From: Hippopus hippopus
Taxonomy: Eukaryota > Mollusca > Bivalvia > Cardiida > Cardiidae
NCBI GenBank assembly: GCA_946811185.2
Contig: OX328105.1
Location: forward strand, 46,438,845 to 46,502,844
Direction of reading: 5' to 3'
Length of the DNA: 64,000 nucleotides
Under the pieces are notes generated by a model. It was not told where the DNA came from and did not search any database. It saw nothing but the letters and a program-made list of their open reading frames with translations. Position numbers and translations under genes: made by a program. Below are positions 62,100 through 64,000 of this stretch, one piece after another. How positions within the stretch are numbered: the first letter of the stretch is position 1; every line of letters begins with the position of its first letter.

Positions 62100-62640
62100 A
62101 TGAATATGATCTGTTTACTTTTATGCTATCAAATATGATATCATCATACTAATTTGAATACGATCTCCTGCAACAGATGTGCATTATTGCTCAATTCACA
62201 TTCTTATATATCTTTGCGTAATTCTGGAATGAAACCTGCCTGGCTGGGTTGCTTAGTGGTTACCTTATGGGACTTGTGACCTGGTTGTTGTGGCTTTGAT
62301 AACCAGTTGGTGCAATCTTTCTTTCCAGTGATATTTTGCTGCCTTTCACCTCTGATGCATGTGAGAAAAAGTTGTGCCAGTACTGTTGAGAGAATCAAAG
62401 CCAGGAAACATGTGCGTAGGTGCACTGACTGCCATGAAATGACCTAAACTGTTAAACTGGCATTAAACTCCAATACAAACAAATGGCACGAAACCTGAAA
62501 AATTCTAATGGGCTATCTAGCCCATTAAGGAAACACCCCAGGGCTTTTTTTCTTATTTTTTTGGTGGGGGGGGGGGGTCTTTTTCTTTACATTTATCTTC
62601 TTTCTTGGTGATTTGTCAGTAATTGCTTTGCTGACATCAA
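62100..62640. repeat. Dispersed repeat family D, copy 3, interrupted by a SINE
   Basis: ATGATATCATCATACTAATT and GGGCTATCTAGCCCATTAAG, then GTGATTTGTCAG. A SINE relic occupies about 62230-62490 and a run of G (about 62565-62577) lies within. Confidence 0.55.
62230..62490 (+). repeat. tRNA-like SINE relic
   Basis: CTGGCTGGGTTGCTTAGTGG TTACC head; TGTGCCAGTACTGTTGAGAG and GTAGGTGCACTGACTGCCAT body segments in the order of the main family, with tail AATACAAACAAA. Confidence 0.65.
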
Positions 62641-62689
62641 TTATTTTCTAACCTAGTAAGATTATGAAAATCTGAAATAGATCTAGAGC

Positions 62690-63990
62690 AAAATCGGGTA
62701 ATATCGACCCCTTAACTCCCATTCAAGTTTTCCTTGACCTTGAGAAAGTTGTATCGAAAAGGTCATTAATCATCGGTGAGACAAATATTTATTGGTTCCA
62801 TTCGTCCAATCAAATACTTTGTCTGTAGAAATATAGTAGTGAACAGTTAAAAACTACTAGTGACTTCTGCTAATATCGACCCCCGGAGAGTAATATCGAC
62901 CCCCCTTCTTGGCGGATAAAATCAACCCCTATAATATTGTTGAAAAAGAGGAATTATCAGTCCATCTCAGTATACAGTTACTTTAAAGATAGTTTATATT
63001 TTATTAAAAGTTCAAAAGTGCGCAGGAATAGGTGTTTTTTAAGGACACTTTAATGGTGGGCACTTTAATGGTGGGCAATGTTGGTACTGAAAATTTGTAT
63101 TTAAATTTTAACACGAGAGTTTTCTATTTTAGTGAAGTAATTTTTTTGGACTGGAAAGAGTAGTAGTAGGTCAGTTGATATGTAAATGATACTTTTTATC
63201 GATCTAAACATATTTACATGGTCTAACTGATTGAGAAGACCCTACAAACATTTTCGAGGGAAGGGGGCGATATTAACCTAACATCATTTAAAGATGTCCG
63301 TCTACAGCTGGTGAGCAAAACTGCTGTTAAATTTCAAACAATTTAGAATGGTACAGAAATCATTCCTTTGTGTAAACATGGATAAATTACTGACATATAT
63401 GGTGTACTTGAAAAAAAGAAACACAGAGATTTGTATTAGAAACTGAACATAGGTCAGAAGAAAACTGGCTGACGATCGGAGCTGTAAACAATGGCGGTGC
63501 GTCATGGAAGTTTATCATTGGTTTCTGCCTAGAGTCGGATACGGTGTAATTCGAATATATAGGCCGCGACCTCCGTCTGAAAATCGAGGCTGCAACAGAG
63601 AAGCCTCCATTTTCCTTCGTTTACCTCATTAGACACAGGCGAAGGTCAAATATAGTCACGTGAGGGAATGCATGATCATCATACAAATCTACCCAAGTGT
63701 ATAACGGACATATCGAAATCTTCGATTCAAAAACCGGAAACGACGAGTCTGTTTACATAAAGGCTGCAACTCGGCGAAATGCATTTTCTATCGACCGTAA
63801 TCTAAGCAACCTTGCAACCGTGAGGCGCAATATTTGGCATGAAGATATGAGAATGACTATAGTTTGATAAAATAAAGAAAAAATGAGTAAAAACTGGCTG
63901 AAAATGAGTATCAGGGCCTCTTTAAAGTTCTGCTAATGCCGACCCCACTCATCAATTGTTGACTGTTTGCTGATACATACCATCGTTTCC
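62690..63990. other. Region with repeated AATATCGACCCC motif and CpG-richer end
   Basis: TAATATCGACCCC occurs at about 62700, 62873 and 62892 with a variant (TAATGCCGACCCC) at about 63933. Between them 63470-63840 is CpG-richer (AACAATGGCGGTGCGTCATG, ACTCGGCGAAATGC, ACCGGAAACGACG). No exon recognised; may be one repeat, or a promoter region continuing beyond the window. Confidence 0.4.
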
Positions 63991-64000
63991 TATGAACTTT

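Overview
The window is AT-rich, intron-rich and repeat-rich metazoan genomic DNA, most likely from a marine bivalve mollusc. The organism is inferred from three things: an intron-split animal MLX gene, tRNA-derived SINEs, and Helitron-like tandem-repeat elements of the bivalve 'pearl' type. No prokaryotic, rRNA or functional tRNA gene was seen. All exon joins and repeat boundaries were read by eye; nothing was aligned or searched.

One gene is secure. An MLX orthologue (Max-like bHLH-zip partner of Mondo/ChREBP) lies on the minus strand with coding exons from 14472 down to 4356. Eight exons join in phase into a 235-residue protein from the first recognised Met. A possible further 5' micro-exon lies at 16716-16739, and the transcription start was not located. 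Its introns are full of MITEs and other elements, several with ends within about 30 bp of a splice site. A 2.7-kb fold-back element sits just upstream (17469-20190). Weak exon candidates of unidentified genes occur at 7444-7603 (+), 28649-28707 (-), 34577-34658 (-), 36522-36624 (-), 36868-36963 (+) and 52721-52807 (+).

Layout. 1-4.3 kb: MITEs and a nested TIR element. 4.3-17 kb: MLX and its repeat-filled introns. 17.5-20.2 kb: fold-back element. 20.2-28 kb: SINEs, simple repeats, a Helitron-like array and a dense run of TTAA MITEs, one interrupted by a 551-bp TRIM retrotransposon whose LTR looks like a tRNA gene. 28-34 kb and 38.4-41.1 kb: Helitron-like tandem-repeat elements. 34-38 kb: weak exon candidates, twin CRE sites and a long hairpin. 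44.5-48 kb: an element with TIRs of about 450 bp. 48-54.5 kb: tandem repeats, SINEs, a short TIR element and a putative promoter/first exon. 54.6-58.7 kb: a 4.1-kb TIR element carrying 10-bp-periodic CGT arrays. 58.8-61 kb: a near-identical second copy of the 29.4-31.7 kb element. 61-64 kb: SINEs, dispersed repeats and a region with a repeated AATATCGACCCC motif.

The commonest repeat (about 25-30 copies by eye) is a 200-240 bp MITE with TTAA target sites, ends of the form CYCTTTACC/GGTAAAGRG and a central palindrome of about 50 bp, which suggests piggyBac-type mobilisation. Genes do not form an operon or pathway here; the window is a single transcription-factor gene embedded in a mosaic of nested elements.
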